Shown here: piece by piece, positions 1-7,905 of the stretch
Layout of the letters: each line of letters begins with the position of its first letter
Numbering within the stretch: position 1 is the first letter of the stretch
Assembly (NCBI GenBank): GCA_040387195.1
Contig: JAZKEF010000012.1
Location: forward strand, 124,001 to 188,000
Length of the DNA: 64,000 bases
Direction: 5' to 3'
From: UKL13-3 sp040387195
GTDB lineage: Bacteria; Bacteroidota; Bacteroidia; UKL13-3
Position numbers and translations under genes: made by a program
The notes under the pieces: generated by a model
Database searches by the model: none
The model's input: the letters and a program-made list of their open reading frames with translations, nothing else
Told to the model about the DNA's origin: nothing

Positions 1-101
1 GCTATAATTTCATGTCCGTTTTCAAGTTGTACCCTGAACATTGCATTTGATAATGCTTCTGTTATGACACCATCTTGTTTTATAAGAGCTTGTTTCGACA
101 T
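1..101 (-). CDS. infA: Translation initiation factor IF-1, 5' part only
   Basis: The first 33 codons of IF-1 are present; the rest lies beyond the left edge of the window. The visible residues (MSKQALIKQDGVITEAL, then MFRVQLENGHEI) match the start of the single OB-fold of IF-1, which binds the 30S A site during initiation. It follows secY in the spc operon order. In many bacteria map or adk lies between secY and infA; here nothing does. A promoter-like element in the short gap suggests that infA and the genes after it can also be transcribed independently of the long upstream operon. Confidence 0.93.
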   Translation of the reverse strand, partial: MSKQALIKQDGVITEALSNAMFRVQLENGHEII

Positions 102-120
102 ATTTTCAATTTAAGGGCTG

Positions 121-151
121 CAAAAATAGCAGATTATTTATTATTTGCCAA
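121..151 (-). promoter_or_regulatory. Candidate Bacteroidota promoter for infA
   Basis: On the minus strand the gap between secY and infA contains TATTTTTG (121-128), matching the Bacteroidota -7 element TAnnTTTG, with TTG (149-151) 20 bases upstream. Transcription would start about 10-15 bases before the infA ATG. This is a pattern match only. Confidence 0.5.
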
Positions 152-156
152 TTTAT

Positions 157-1512
157 TTATGCAGCACCTACCGTTGATCTTCCTTTAATGCGCCCTGATT
201 GCATTAAGCCATCATAATGACGCATCAACAGATGACTTTCGATTTGTTGCAATGTATCCAACACTACCCCCACTAAAATCAACAATGAAGTTCCTCCGTA
301 AAACTGAGCAAACTGACTGTTAATGTTTAATACTCCCGCCAATCCAGGCATGATAGCGATGGCCGCTAGGAACAATGCACCAGGCAACGTTATGCGTGAC
401 ATTACCTGATCAATAAAACTTGCAGTTGCTTGCCCCGGTTTTACACCCGGAATAAATCCTCCGTTACGTTTCATATCATCAGCAATCTGAGTTGGGTTTA
501 CCGAAATAGCTGTGTAGAAATACGTGAACACAATGATTAATATAGCAAATGTAAGGTTATAGGCCATTGACCCCGGGTTTACAAACTGAGCTATAATTCC
601 CTGCATGGTTTCATTAGGAAAAAACTGCGCAATTGTTGAAGGAATGAACATCAAAGCCTGAGCAAAGATAATTGGCATTACACCTGCAGCATTTACCTTT
701 AACGGGATATACTGACGAACTCCTCCATATTGACGGTTTCCTACAATTCTTTTAGCGTATTGAACCGGAATCTTTCTAACTCCTTGTACCAACATGATTA
801 CGGCCATGATAACACCGAACAATGCAGCAAGTTCAATTAAGAAGATTACCAATCCTCCACCTGACTCTGATAATTTGAAGTAAAACTCATCTTTCAAAGC
901 AAATGGTAAGCGGGCTATGATACCGATCATGATAATCAATGACACTCCGTTTCCGATACCTTTATCTGTAATACGCTCTCCTAGCCATAATACAAACATG
1001 GTACTAGCTGTCAATACAATCACAGAAGTGACCATAAAGAAGAAGTCTGATACTAACTCGGGATGTGTAATTGAAATAATAGCACCCGGATTCTCCGATT
1101 TCAAGTTAATTAAGAATCCTACCGACTGCACCACAGTAATAATGATTGTTAAATAACGGGTAATTTGATTGATCTTTCTGCGTCCGTCTTCTCCTTCTTT
1201 TTGCATTTTCTGGAAAGAGGGAACCGCCATGGTTAATAATTGAACCACAATGGATGCTGAAATGTAAGGCATGATACCTAGGGCGAAGATAGATCCGCGT
1301 CCGAAAGCACCACCCGCAAACATATTAATCAATCCGAATATTCCACTTGAAGCTTGCTGTGCAGAACCTTCCAAAGCATTAGGGTCAACACCCGGAAGGG
1401 TCACATATGTACCGAAACGGTAAATAAGCAACAACCAGAAGGTGATGGCTAACTTATACCTCAACTCCTCAATTCGATAGATATTTTTTATGGTCTCGAT
1501 GAGTTTTTTCAT
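157..1512 (-). CDS. secY: Preprotein translocase subunit SecY
   Basis: A 451-residue polytopic membrane protein, the pore of the Sec translocon. Ten hydrophobic segments can be traced. The cytosolic loop around residues 340-375 carries the SecY signature (ADDMKRNGGFIPGVKPG, then TLPGALFLA), and the N-terminal region has the plug-side sequence YRFGTYVTLPGVDPNAL. It lies three bases after rplO, the usual spc-operon arrangement, and translation is probably coupled. Length is normal for the family. No in-frame start other than the MKKLIETIKNIYR methionine is better placed. Confidence 0.98.
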   Translation of the reverse strand: MKKLIETIKNIYRIEELRYKLAITFWLLLIYRFGTYVTLPGVDPNALEGSAQQASSGIFGLINMFAGGAFGRGSIFALGIMPYISASIVVQLLTMAVPSFQKMQKEGEDGRRKINQITRYLTIIITVVQSVGFLINLKSENPGAIISITHPELVSDFFFMVTSVIVLTASTMFVLWLGERITDKGIGNGVSLIIMIGIIARLPFALKDEFYFKLSESGGGLVIFLIELAALFGVIMAVIMLVQGVRKIPVQYAKRIVGNRQYGGVRQYIPLKVNAAGVMPIIFAQALMFIPSTIAQFFPNETMQGIIAQFVNPGSMAYNLTFAILIIVFTYFYTAISVNPTQIADDMKRNGGFIPGVKPGQATASFIDQVMSRITLPGALFLAAIAIMPGLAGVLNINSQFAQFYGGTSLLILVGVVLDTLQQIESHLLMRHYDGLMQSGRIKGRSTVGAA

Positions 1513-1515
1513 GTA

Positions 1516-1998
1516 TTACGCGTTTGCTTCTTTAGCTACTTTATATGTAGGAACAAGAACTACTGAACCACCAGCAGCTTCGATTGCTTTTTTAGCTGTT
1601 TCTGAGAATGCGTGGGCTTTTACTTCTACTGCCGCTTTGATTTCTCCGCGACCTAAAACTTTCACTAATTCTTTCTTAGAAACCAATCCGTTTTCGATAA
1701 ATGTACTCAAGTCAATTGATTTCAAAGATTTCTCTTCGATTAATGTTTGAATTTTATCCAGGTTGATACCTGCGTATTCCACACGATTCAGGTTTTTGAA
1801 ACCAAACTTAGGAATACGTCTGTATAAAGGCATTTGACCTCCTTCAAAACCTCTCTTGGTACTAGTACCTGAGCGAGATCCGGCACCTTTGTGTCCACGC
1901 GCAGCAGTTCCACCTTTTCCGGAACCTTCTCCACGTCCTACACGCTTACCTTCTCTTTTTATTGAACCAGCAGCTGGTTTTAATGTATGTAATTTCAT
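1516..1998 (-). CDS. rplO: 50S ribosomal protein L15
   Basis: A 160-residue L15. The flexible basic N-terminal arm is rich in Gly/Arg/Lys (GRGEGSGKGGTAARGHKGAG), which threads into 23S rRNA. The C-terminal globular part ends in the typical AIEAAGGSVVLVPTYK block. It sits between rpmD and secY as in most bacteria. The length is slightly above the E. coli protein (144 residues), which is ordinary for Bacteroidota. Confidence 0.97.
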   Translation of the reverse strand: MKLHTLKPAAGSIKREGKRVGRGEGSGKGGTAARGHKGAGSRSGTSTKRGFEGGQMPLYRRIPKFGFKNLNRVEYAGINLDKIQTLIEEKSLKSIDLSTFIENGLVSKKELVKVLGRGEIKAAVEVKAHAFSETAKKAIEAAGGSVVLVPTYKVAKEANA

Positions 1999-2012
1999 TA
2001 TGCTTAATCTGA

Positions 2013-2192
2013 TTAAACGTTTTCAATTTTGAGCAAATGCGCTACTTGTCTGATCATGCCCATCACTTGCGGAGTACCTTCTTTTTCCAATGTTTGGTTG
2101 GTTTTGGTAAATCCTAAAGCTCTGATGGTTCTTTTTTGTGGTTCAGGTCTGTCGATAATTGATTTTACCTGAGTGATTCTAACTGTTGCCAT
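2013..2192 (-). CDS. rpmD: 50S ribosomal protein L30
   Basis: A 59-residue reading frame fills the gap between rpsE and rplO: ATG at 2192-2190, TAA at 2015-2013. It begins MATVRITQVKSIIDRP and continues with the L30 core (RTIRALGFTKTNQT, then GMIRQVAHLLKIENV). L30 is a small 50S protein present in only some bacteria, and its place between rpsE and rplO is canonical. The gene starts four bases after the rpsE stop. At under 60 codons it is easy to miss in ORF scans. Confidence 0.96.
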   Translation of the reverse strand: MATVRITQVKSIIDRPEPQKRTIRALGFTKTNQTLEKEGTPQVMGMIRQVAHLLKIENV

Positions 2193-2196
2193 CTTA

Positions 2197-2718
2197 TTAC
2201 TCTCCGTTAAAAACTTTCTTTAAACTAATTCCTCTTTGTTGAGCAATGGTAAATGCATCACGCATATTCAGCAAAGCATCAATGGTTGCTTTTACCACAT
2301 TATGTGGGTTAGAAGAACCTTTTGATTTTGCCAATACATCCGTTACACCGGCACTTTCCAATACCGCACGCATCGCACCACCTGCAATTACTCCAGTTCC
2401 ATGAGCCGCCGGTTTCAAGAACACGCGTCCTCCTCCGTATTTACCCAATTGTTCGTGAGGTACTGTACCTTTTAATACCGGAACTTTGATCAGGTTTTTC
2501 TTTGCATCATCAATACCTTTATTGATTGCATCGGTAACCTCATTAGCCTTGCCCAAACCGTAACCAATAATTCCGTTTGAATCACCAACTACCACAAGTG
2601 CCGAGAAACTAAATGTTCTACCACCTTTGGTCACTTTGGCAACACGGTTTATCGATACAACTCTTTCTTTGAGTTCGATGTCGGTTGTTTTTACTCTTTT
2701 TACGTTAGCTGTTGACAT
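2197..2718 (-). CDS. rpsE: 30S ribosomal protein S5
   Basis: A 173-residue S5. The N-terminal dsRNA-binding-like domain (KVTKGGRTFSFSALVVVGD, then GIIGYGLGKANEV) is followed by the S5 C-terminal domain (KPAAHGTGVIAGGAMRAVLE and SKGSSNPHNVVKATIDAL). It takes part in decoding accuracy and mRNA entry-channel helicase activity. A 47-base gap before it holds the short palindrome CCTTTAATTAAAGG at 2725-2738. Neighbours and order are standard for the spc operon. Confidence 0.97.
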   Translation of the reverse strand: MSTANVKRVKTTDIELKERVVSINRVAKVTKGGRTFSFSALVVVGDSNGIIGYGLGKANEVTDAINKGIDDAKKNLIKVPVLKGTVPHEQLGKYGGGRVFLKPAAHGTGVIAGGAMRAVLESAGVTDVLAKSKGSSNPHNVVKATIDALLNMRDAFTIAQQRGISLKKVFNGE

Positions 2719-2765
2719 ATCTTTCCTTTAATTAAAGGTGCATTGCTGCAACCTTATAATTGTTA

Positions 2766-3110
2766 TTAAAATTTTAAACCTCCCTCTCTGGCACCATCAG
2801 CTAAACTTTGCACGCGACCATGGTATAAGTAACCATTTCTATCGAATACTACTGAGCTGATTCCTGCTTGCAAGGCTTTTTCTGCTAATGCTTTTCCAAC
2901 TAATGCCGATTTCTCAACACTTGTCATTTTATCGGTTAAGTTCTTTGATGATGCAGCAGCAAGAGTTTTGCCATGAACGTCATCAATAACTTGAGCGTAA
3001 ATCTGTTTATTACTTCTGAATACCGACAAACGTGGTCTTTCAGGTGTACCAAAAACACGGCTTCTAATGCCTTTTTTGATTTTTGTTCTTCTTTGTACTT
3101 TAGCCAACAT
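2766..3110 (-). CDS. rplR: 50S ribosomal protein L18
   Basis: A 114-residue L18, a 5S-rRNA-binding protein of the central protuberance. The diagnostic block FGTPERPRLSVFRSNKQIYA lies near residues 20-40, and the C-terminal YHGRVQSLADGAREGGL is the expected end. The length is normal. It lies between rplF (12-base gap) and rpsE in the usual order. Confidence 0.97.
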   Translation of the reverse strand: MLAKVQRRTKIKKGIRSRVFGTPERPRLSVFRSNKQIYAQVIDDVHGKTLAAASSKNLTDKMTSVEKSALVGKALAEKALQAGISSVVFDRNGYLYHGRVQSLADGAREGGLKF

Positions 3111-3122
3111 AATTCTTCGATT

Positions 3123-3677
3123 TTATTTAGACGCTGTTTTACCGGCTTTTCTTCTTAATTGTTCACCTACGAATTTGATACCTTTTCCTTTGTATGGCTC
3201 AGGTTTACGTAAGCTTCTTATTTTTGCGGCTACTTGACCGATCAATTGTTTATCAGCACTTTCCAATGTGATAATCGGGTTTTTACCTTTTTCTTGCTCT
3301 GTTTTTACTTTAACTTCCTTAGGAATTTCAAAGTAAATATGATGCGAGTATCCTAAAGTCAAATCCAAAATGTTACCATCGTTGGCAGCTTTGTAACCCA
3401 CACCCACAAGTTCTTGTTGTACTTTATACCCTTCAGTTACACCTGTAACCATGTTGTTAATCAATGAACGGTACAGGCCATGCATGGCTTTGTGACGTTT
3501 TTGATCTGTAGGACGTTTTACTAAAATTTCGTTGTTTTCAACTTCAACTTTAATATCGGCATCTACAGTTTGGTGTAATTCTCCTTTGGGTCCTTTTACT
3601 GTTACTACGTTACCGTTTGAAACTTTTAATTCAACTCCGGCAGGTAATGTAATTGGCGCTTTTCCTATACGTGACAT
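3123..3677 (-). CDS. rplF: 50S ribosomal protein L6
   Basis: A 184-residue L6 with two related alpha/beta domains. The N-terminus is MSRIGKAPITLPAGVELKV; the second domain has ELVGVGYKA and ends with the EPYKGKGIKF block followed by a Lys/Arg-rich tail. L6 sits near the factor-binding site and the sarcin-ricin loop of the 50S subunit. It follows rpsH after about 20 bases, the standard order. Confidence 0.97.
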   Translation of the reverse strand: MSRIGKAPITLPAGVELKVSNGNVVTVKGPKGELHQTVDADIKVEVENNEILVKRPTDQKRHKAMHGLYRSLINNMVTGVTEGYKVQQELVGVGYKAANDGNILDLTLGYSHHIYFEIPKEVKVKTEQEKGKNPIITLESADKQLIGQVAAKIRSLRKPEPYKGKGIKFVGEQLRRKAGKTASK

Positions 3678-3697
3678 ATCTTTTTACCTCCTGTTGA

Positions 3698-4096
3698 TTA
3701 ATAAACGTAACATAAAACTTCACCGCCTACGTTTAGTTTGCGGGCTTCCTTATCGGTCATTACACCTTTGGAAGTTGTTAATATAGCAATACCCAACCCG
3801 TTAATAACACGTGGCATGGTTGCCATACCTGTGTATTTACGCAAACCCGGAGTACTGATACGTTGTAATGATTTAATTGCTGACGCTTTGGTGATAGGAT
3901 TGTATTTCAAAGCGATTTTGATAGTACCTTGATGGTTAGCGATATCTTCAAACTTGTAGTTTAAGATGTAACCTTTTTCAAATAGTACTTTAGTAACCTC
4001 TTTCTTCAAATTTGAAGCAGGGATCTCTACAATGCGGTGGTTAGCCTTGATCGCATTGCGTAACCTTGTTAGGTAGTCTGAAATTGGATCAGTCAT
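3698..4096 (-). CDS. rpsH: 30S ribosomal protein S8
   Basis: A 132-residue S8 beginning MTDPISDYLTRLRNAI and ending in the conserved LTTSKGVMTDKEARKLNVGGEV region, which contacts helix 21 of 16S rRNA. In E. coli S8 is also the autoregulator of the spc operon. It is separated from rpsN by 130 bases containing two inverted repeats, the largest gap anywhere in this ribosomal cluster, so it may have its own expression control. Confidence 0.97.
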   Translation of the reverse strand: MTDPISDYLTRLRNAIKANHRIVEIPASNLKKEVTKVLFEKGYILNYKFEDIANHQGTIKIALKYNPITKASAIKSLQRISTPGLRKYTGMATMPRVINGLGIAILTTSKGVMTDKEARKLNVGGEVLCYVY

Positions 4097-4111
4097 GTTT
4101 GTTAAATTTTA

Positions 4112-4207
4112 CTCGTGAGTAGTAAGCCAAAGGCACTCTTGCTCACTGAGTTGTTTGTAATTATAAAAATTCAGGGGTGCGAATATATGCATATTCCCAT
4201 CCCTGAA
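4112..4207 (-). promoter_or_regulatory. Two hairpins in the rpsN-rpsH gap of the spc operon
   Basis: The 130-base gap between rpsN and rpsH has two inverted repeats. The first (4170-4207) pairs TTCAGGG...CCCTGAA with about 18 matched positions, two mismatches and a 2-4 base loop. On the transcribed minus strand it is followed by TTTTTATAATT, so it resembles an intrinsic terminator or attenuator. The second (4112-4150) pairs CTCGTGAG with CTCACTGAG around a GCC/GGC core. All other gaps inside the cluster are under 50 bases. The structures are read from sequence; regulation is inferred. Confidence 0.55.
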
Positions 4208-4226
4208 CAATTTTTTTTTGCTTTTA

Positions 4227-4496
4227 TTACCAGCTTGCTTTGGTAACGCCCGGAATCTTACCCATCAAGGCCATTTCGCGGAATTGATTACGGCAAATAC
4301 CGAAATCACGCATGTAACCTTTGGGACGACCTGTTAGTTTACAACGATTGTGCAAACGCACCGGTGATGCATTACGAGGCAATTTGTTCAAACCTTCGTA
4401 ATCTCCTGCTGCTTTTAATGCCTCGCGTTTTGCAGCGTAACGTGCAACTACCGCTTCTCTTTTTCTTTGGCGTGCTTTAACTGATTCTTTAGCCAT
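4227..4496 (-). CDS. rpsN: 30S ribosomal protein S14, zinc-independent form
   Basis: An 89-residue S14. The signature region reads LHNRCKLTGRPKGYMRDFGI followed by CRNQFRE. Zinc-binding S14 proteins have two CxxC pairs here; in this protein the second Cys of each pair is replaced, so this is the C-minus form that does not need zinc. Its start codon shares one base with the rplE stop region (4496), so translation is probably coupled. S14 binds the 3' domain of 16S rRNA. Confidence 0.96.
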   Translation of the reverse strand: MAKESVKARQRKREAVVARYAAKREALKAAGDYEGLNKLPRNASPVRLHNRCKLTGRPKGYMRDFGICRNQFREMALMGKIPGVTKASW

Positions 4497-5059
4497 TATT
4501 TTTGATTTTTAAATGGTAAACCAAACTCTTTTAGTAACGATAAGCATTCTTCATCTGTTTCGGCTGTTGTCACAAACGTGATATCCATACCGTTGATTTT
4601 GTTTACTTTATCAATTACAATCTCCGGGAAGATGATTTGCTCGGTAACACCTAATGTATAGTTACCGCGGCCATCAAATCCTTTATCATTCAATCCAGCG
4701 AAATCACGTACACGAGGTAACGAGATAGACACTAAGCGATCTAAGAATTCATACATTCTGTCACCTCTTAAGGTAACGCGTGCACCAATTGGTAAATTTT
4801 CTCTCAACTTAAAGTTTGAGATCGCTTTCTTAGATTTTGTAGATACCGCACGTTGTCCAGCGATGGTTGACATCTCTTCAACTGCCTGGTCTACTAGTTT
4901 TTTATCTGCTACTGCAGCACCAACACCTTGGTTTAAGCAAATCTTAAGCAATTTAGGTACTTGCATTACGTTAGCGTATGCAAATTTTTCCCTCATTGCC
5001 GGAACTACTTGAGCTGTATATTGGTCTTTTAATCTTGGAGTATACATATCCTTAGTCAA
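4496..5059 (-). CDS. rplE: 50S ribosomal protein L5
   Basis: A 187-residue L5, which binds 5S rRNA and contacts S13 across the subunit bridge. The conserved block SLPRVRDFAGLNDKGFDGRG lies near residues 115-135, followed by YTLGVTEQIIFPEI. Its start overlaps the end of rplX by eight bases, and it abuts rpsN at the other end. Length and gene order are typical. Confidence 0.97.
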   Translation of the reverse strand: MTKDMYTPRLKDQYTAQVVPAMREKFAYANVMQVPKLLKICLNQGVGAAVADKKLVDQAVEEMSTIAGQRAVSTKSKKAISNFKLRENLPIGARVTLRGDRMYEFLDRLVSISLPRVRDFAGLNDKGFDGRGNYTLGVTEQIIFPEIVIDKVNKINGMDITFVTTAETDEECLSLLKEFGLPFKNQK

Positions 5060-5390
5060 TTATTTCACCTGATTTTTTAGAGAAACGTACCAATTTACCT
5101 GCATCGTTCAATTTACGACCAATACGGCTTGCGTTTCCTGTTTTGTCAACCAACATCAAGTTAGAAATATTCACAGATGCTTCCTTCTTGATAATGCCAC
5201 CTTGCTGGTTTTGAGCATTCGGTTTGGTGTGACGGCTTACGATGTTGATACCTTCAACCAACGCACGGTTAGTTGCAGCAAACACTTGTAATACACGTCC
5301 TTTTTTACCTTTATCGTCACCGGCCATAACCTGAACCATGTCGCCTTTTTTAACATGTAGTTTAGCCTGTTTATTATATCTTCTTTCCAT
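5052..5390 (-). CDS. rplX: 50S ribosomal protein L24
   Basis: A 112-residue L24, an assembly initiator protein that binds the 5' end of 23S rRNA. The N-terminal KOW motif is clear (VKKGDMVQVMAGDDKGKKG, residues 14-32), followed by RVLQVF and the HTKPNAQNQQGGIIKKEA loop. The last eight bases overlap rplE. It starts one base after the rplN stop. Confidence 0.97.
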   Translation of the reverse strand: MERRYNKQAKLHVKKGDMVQVMAGDDKGKKGRVLQVFAATNRALVEGINIVSRHTKPNAQNQQGGIIKKEASVNISNLMLVDKTGNASRIGRKLNDAGKLVRFSKKSGEIID

Positions 5391-5391
5391 A

Positions 5392-5760
5392 TTATAGTAC
5401 CTCCGGTGCTAATGAAACGATTTTCATGAATTGTTTTTCGCGTAACTCACGGGCTACAGGTCCGAAGATACGGGTTGCTCTTGGCTCGTCTTGTGCATTT
5501 AATAACACGCAAGAGTTATCATCAAAACGGATGTATGAACCATCAGCTCTTCTCACTTCTTTTTTGGTGCGAACAACAACAGCTTTAGAAACTGCGCCTT
5601 TTTTAACACCTCCTGAAGGAATAGCAGACTTAACAGTTACTACTATTTTATCGCCAACAGACGCATAACGTCTTGCTGTACCACCCAATACTCTAATACA
5701 AAGTACTTCTTTGGCACCGCTATTATCGGCTACTTTTAAACGACTTTCTTGTTGTATCAT
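5392..5760 (-). CDS. rplN: 50S ribosomal protein L14
   Basis: A 122-residue L14 beginning MIQQESRLKVADNSGAKEVL, the hallmark start of this very conserved protein, with the C-terminal block ATRIFGPVARELREKQFMKI. L14 forms an intersubunit bridge with helix 44 of 16S rRNA. It is packed one base from rplX and one base from rpsQ, so co-translation is likely. Confidence 0.98.
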   Translation of the reverse strand: MIQQESRLKVADNSGAKEVLCIRVLGGTARRYASVGDKIVVTVKSAIPSGGVKKGAVSKAVVVRTKKEVRRADGSYIRFDDNSCVLLNAQDEPRATRIFGPVARELREKQFMKIVSLAPEVL

Positions 5761-5761
5761 C

Positions 5762-6031
5762 TTATTTAGCTTTTTCGATAATTTCTACTAATCTCCATCT
5801 TTTATCTTTACTCAGCGGACGAGTTTCCATCAACTTAACTATATCGTTAATAGAGCATTCGTTTTTTTCGTCATGAGCCTTAAATTTGGAAGTCATCTTG
5901 ATGAACTTTCCATATTTCGGGTGCATTACCTTACGCTCTACACTCACAACGATGGTTTTTTCCATCTTGTTGCTTAGAACTTTTCCGATAATCACTTTAC
6001 GCGAATTTCTGGTTTCTACTGTTGTTTCCAT
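5762..6031 (-). CDS. rpsQ: 30S ribosomal protein S17
   Basis: An 89-residue S17 with an OB fold. It contains the family core GKVLSNKMEKTIVVSVERKV (residues 17-36), followed by HPKYGKFIKMTSKFKAHDE. S17 is a primary binder of the 5' domain of 16S rRNA. It sits between rpmC and rplN in the standard order and begins ten bases after the rpmC stop. Confidence 0.97.
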   Translation of the reverse strand: METTVETRNSRKVIIGKVLSNKMEKTIVVSVERKVMHPKYGKFIKMTSKFKAHDEKNECSINDIVKLMETRPLSKDKRWRLVEIIEKAK

Positions 6032-6041
6032 TTTCTAAATA

Positions 6042-6242
6042 TTATTGAACATTCGCTAATACCCGTCTTGTCTTCTCAGTGAGCAAACGAGCTACTAATT
6101 TCTTGCTTTCTTTTATTTTAGCAGGACTATCGATAGGAGATACAGCGTGACTAAATTTAATTTTAGTTACTTGAGCTCTTTCTTCCTTGATTCTTCCAGC
6201 AAGTTCTTTATCCGATAGTTCTCTGATTTCTGAATTTTTCAT
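6042..6242 (-). CDS. rpmC: 50S ribosomal protein L29
   Basis: A 66-residue L29, two helices that sit by the peptide exit tunnel and help dock trigger factor and SRP. The start is set at MKNSEIRELSDKEL (6242), one base after the rplP stop. A longer frame beginning MITQNN would overlap rplP by 17 bases and adds six residues not expected in L29. Its place between rplP and rpsQ is canonical. Confidence 0.95.
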   Translation of the reverse strand: MKNSEIRELSDKELAGRIKEERAQVTKIKFSHAVSPIDSPAKIKESKKLVARLLTEKTRRVLANVQ

Positions 6243-6243
6243 A

Positions 6244-6663
6244 TTATTCTGCGTAATCATTTTTTACGATAAACTTAGTAACTACCGGAAGTTTTTGAGA
6301 GGCAAGTCTCATAGCTTCTTTTGCTACTGCCAATGGAACACCTTCCGCTTCGAAGATGATGGTGCCGGGTTTACAAACAGCTACCCAATACTCAGGAGCT
6401 CCTTTACCCTTACCCATACGTACCTCTGCAGGCTTTTTAGTCATTGGTTTGTCAGGAAATACTCTGATCCATACTTGACCTTCACGTTTCATATAGCGGT
6501 TTAAGGCTACACGGGCTGCTTCAAGCTGTTTTCCGGTGAGGAAACTTACTTCGGTTGATTTCAATCCGAATGATCCATATGCAATCTCATGACCACGTGT
6601 TGCGTTTCCACGAACACGGCCTTTTTGCATTTTCCTATATTTGGTTCTTTTTGGCTGTAACAT
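6244..6663 (-). CDS. rplP: 50S ribosomal protein L16
   Basis: A 139-residue L16 beginning MLQPKRTKYRKMQKGRVRG. It has the conserved GKGKGAPEYWVAVCKPG segment around residues 85-101 and a RVFPDKPMTKKP loop. L16 organises the A-site region of the 50S subunit and is close to the peptidyl transferase centre. It is one base from rpmC and follows rpsC after 33 bases. Confidence 0.97.
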   Translation of the reverse strand: MLQPKRTKYRKMQKGRVRGNATRGHEIAYGSFGLKSTEVSFLTGKQLEAARVALNRYMKREGQVWIRVFPDKPMTKKPAEVRMGKGKGAPEYWVAVCKPGTIIFEAEGVPLAVAKEAMRLASQKLPVVTKFIVKNDYAE

Positions 6664-6696
6664 TATTCTTACAGTTTAAAATTAATTGTCAATAAT

Positions 6697-7503
6697 TTAT
6701 TTCTTTGGTCTTCTATCTCCGCCTGCACCTGCAGATGGTCTTCTATCACCACTACCGCCTCTGCGGTCATTACCTCCACGTGATGGTCTATCAGGTCTGT
6801 CGTTTCTACGATCATTTCTTCTTTCACCACCCTTATTTTCAGTACTGCTCATTCCCAGGTTCGGAGACAAATCACGTTTACCGTAGATTTCGCCTTTACA
6901 GATCCACACTTTAATACCGATCTTTCCGTATACTGTTAATGCTTCAGCGATTGTATAATCAATATCAGCACGCAGTGTATGCAATGGTGTACGTCCTTCT
7001 TTGTAGCTTTCTGTACGAGCCATCTCTGCTCCACCCAAACGACCTGCAACCTGAATTTTAATTCCTTCAGCACCCATTCTCATGGTAGAAGCAATTGCCA
7101 TTTTCACTGCACGCTTGAAAGAAACACGAGCCTGCAATTGGTTAGCAATAGTTTCACCTACCAAGGCTGCATCTAGCTCAGGACGCTTAATTTCGAAGAT
7201 GTTGATTTGAACATCCTTTTTAGTAAGCTTCTTGATTTCTTCTTTAATCTTATCCACTTCTGAACCGGCTTTTCCGATAACGATACCAGGACGAGATGTA
7301 TGAATAGTGATGATAATGCGCTTAATTGTACGTTCGATGATGATACGTGCAACTCCACCTTTGGTGATACGAGCATTCAAATATTTTCTGATCTTTTCAT
7401 CCTCGATCAACTTTTCGGCAAAGTTCTTACCACCGTACCAGTTCGATTCCCAACCACGTACGATACCAAGTCTAATTCCTATCGGGTTTACTTTTTGTCC
7501 CAT
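6697..7503 (-). CDS. rpsC: 30S ribosomal protein S3 with Arg/Gly/Asp-rich tail
   Basis: A 268-residue S3. The KH domain (TSRPGIVIGKAGSEVDKI, residues about 70-88) and the C-terminal S3 domain (GRLGGAEMARTESYKEGR, then HTLRADIDYTIAEALTVYG) are intact; they form the mRNA entry tunnel with S4 and S5. After the normal end near residue 218 there is an extension of nearly 50 residues made almost only of Arg, Gly, Asp, Asn, Pro and Ser, with repeated NDRR, GGDRR and SGDRR units. Such a low-complexity basic tail is reminiscent of RNA-binding RGG regions. Start and order are normal. Confidence 0.97.
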   Translation of the reverse strand: MGQKVNPIGIRLGIVRGWESNWYGGKNFAEKLIEDEKIRKYLNARITKGGVARIIIERTIKRIIITIHTSRPGIVIGKAGSEVDKIKEEIKKLTKKDVQINIFEIKRPELDAALVGETIANQLQARVSFKRAVKMAIASTMRMGAEGIKIQVAGRLGGAEMARTESYKEGRTPLHTLRADIDYTIAEALTVYGKIGIKVWICKGEIYGKRDLSPNLGMSSTENKGGERRNDRRNDRPDRPSRGGNDRRGGSGDRRPSAGAGGDRRPKK

Positions 7504-7516
7504 TATATTTACTTTT

Positions 7517-7903
7517 TTATGCTTCGGTTGCTGTTTCTACTGCGGCTGTTTGAGCAGCTGCTTTACTATCTACTATCAGGGTAACGTGGTTAGAACGTTT
7601 TCTGATTCTGTGTGCGCGTCCTTGTGGAGCCGGTAACACGCGTTTTAGCATTGCACCACTATCAACAAAAACAGTTTTTACATACAGTTCAGCGTCCTCA
7701 ACACGAGCACCTTCATTTTTCTGACCCCAGTTAGCGATGGCAGAAAGTAATAGTTTTTCAACGCGTGGAGCACTCTCTTTTGCGTTATTGAAACGTAAAA
7801 TATGTAATGCTTCAGCTACTTTTTTACCTCTGATAAGGTCAACGATCAATCTCATTTTACGAGGTGACGTTGGGCAATTATTTAATCTTGCTACTGCTTC
7901 CAT
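7517..7903 (-). CDS. rplV: 50S ribosomal protein L22
   Basis: A 128-residue L22. The globular domain (NCPTSPRKMRLIVDLIRGKK) and the beta-hairpin that lines the exit tunnel (VLPAPQGRAHRIRKRSNHV, around residues 90-108) are both clear. The hairpin has no insertion or deletion of the kind seen in macrolide-resistant mutants. The last 17 residues form a short Ala/Glu-rich tail. It lies three bases after rpsS. Confidence 0.97.
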   Translation of the reverse strand: MEAVARLNNCPTSPRKMRLIVDLIRGKKVAEALHILRFNNAKESAPRVEKLLLSAIANWGQKNEGARVEDAELYVKTVFVDSGAMLKRVLPAPQGRAHRIRKRSNHVTLIVDSKAAAQTAAVETATEA

Positions 7904-7905
7904 CG

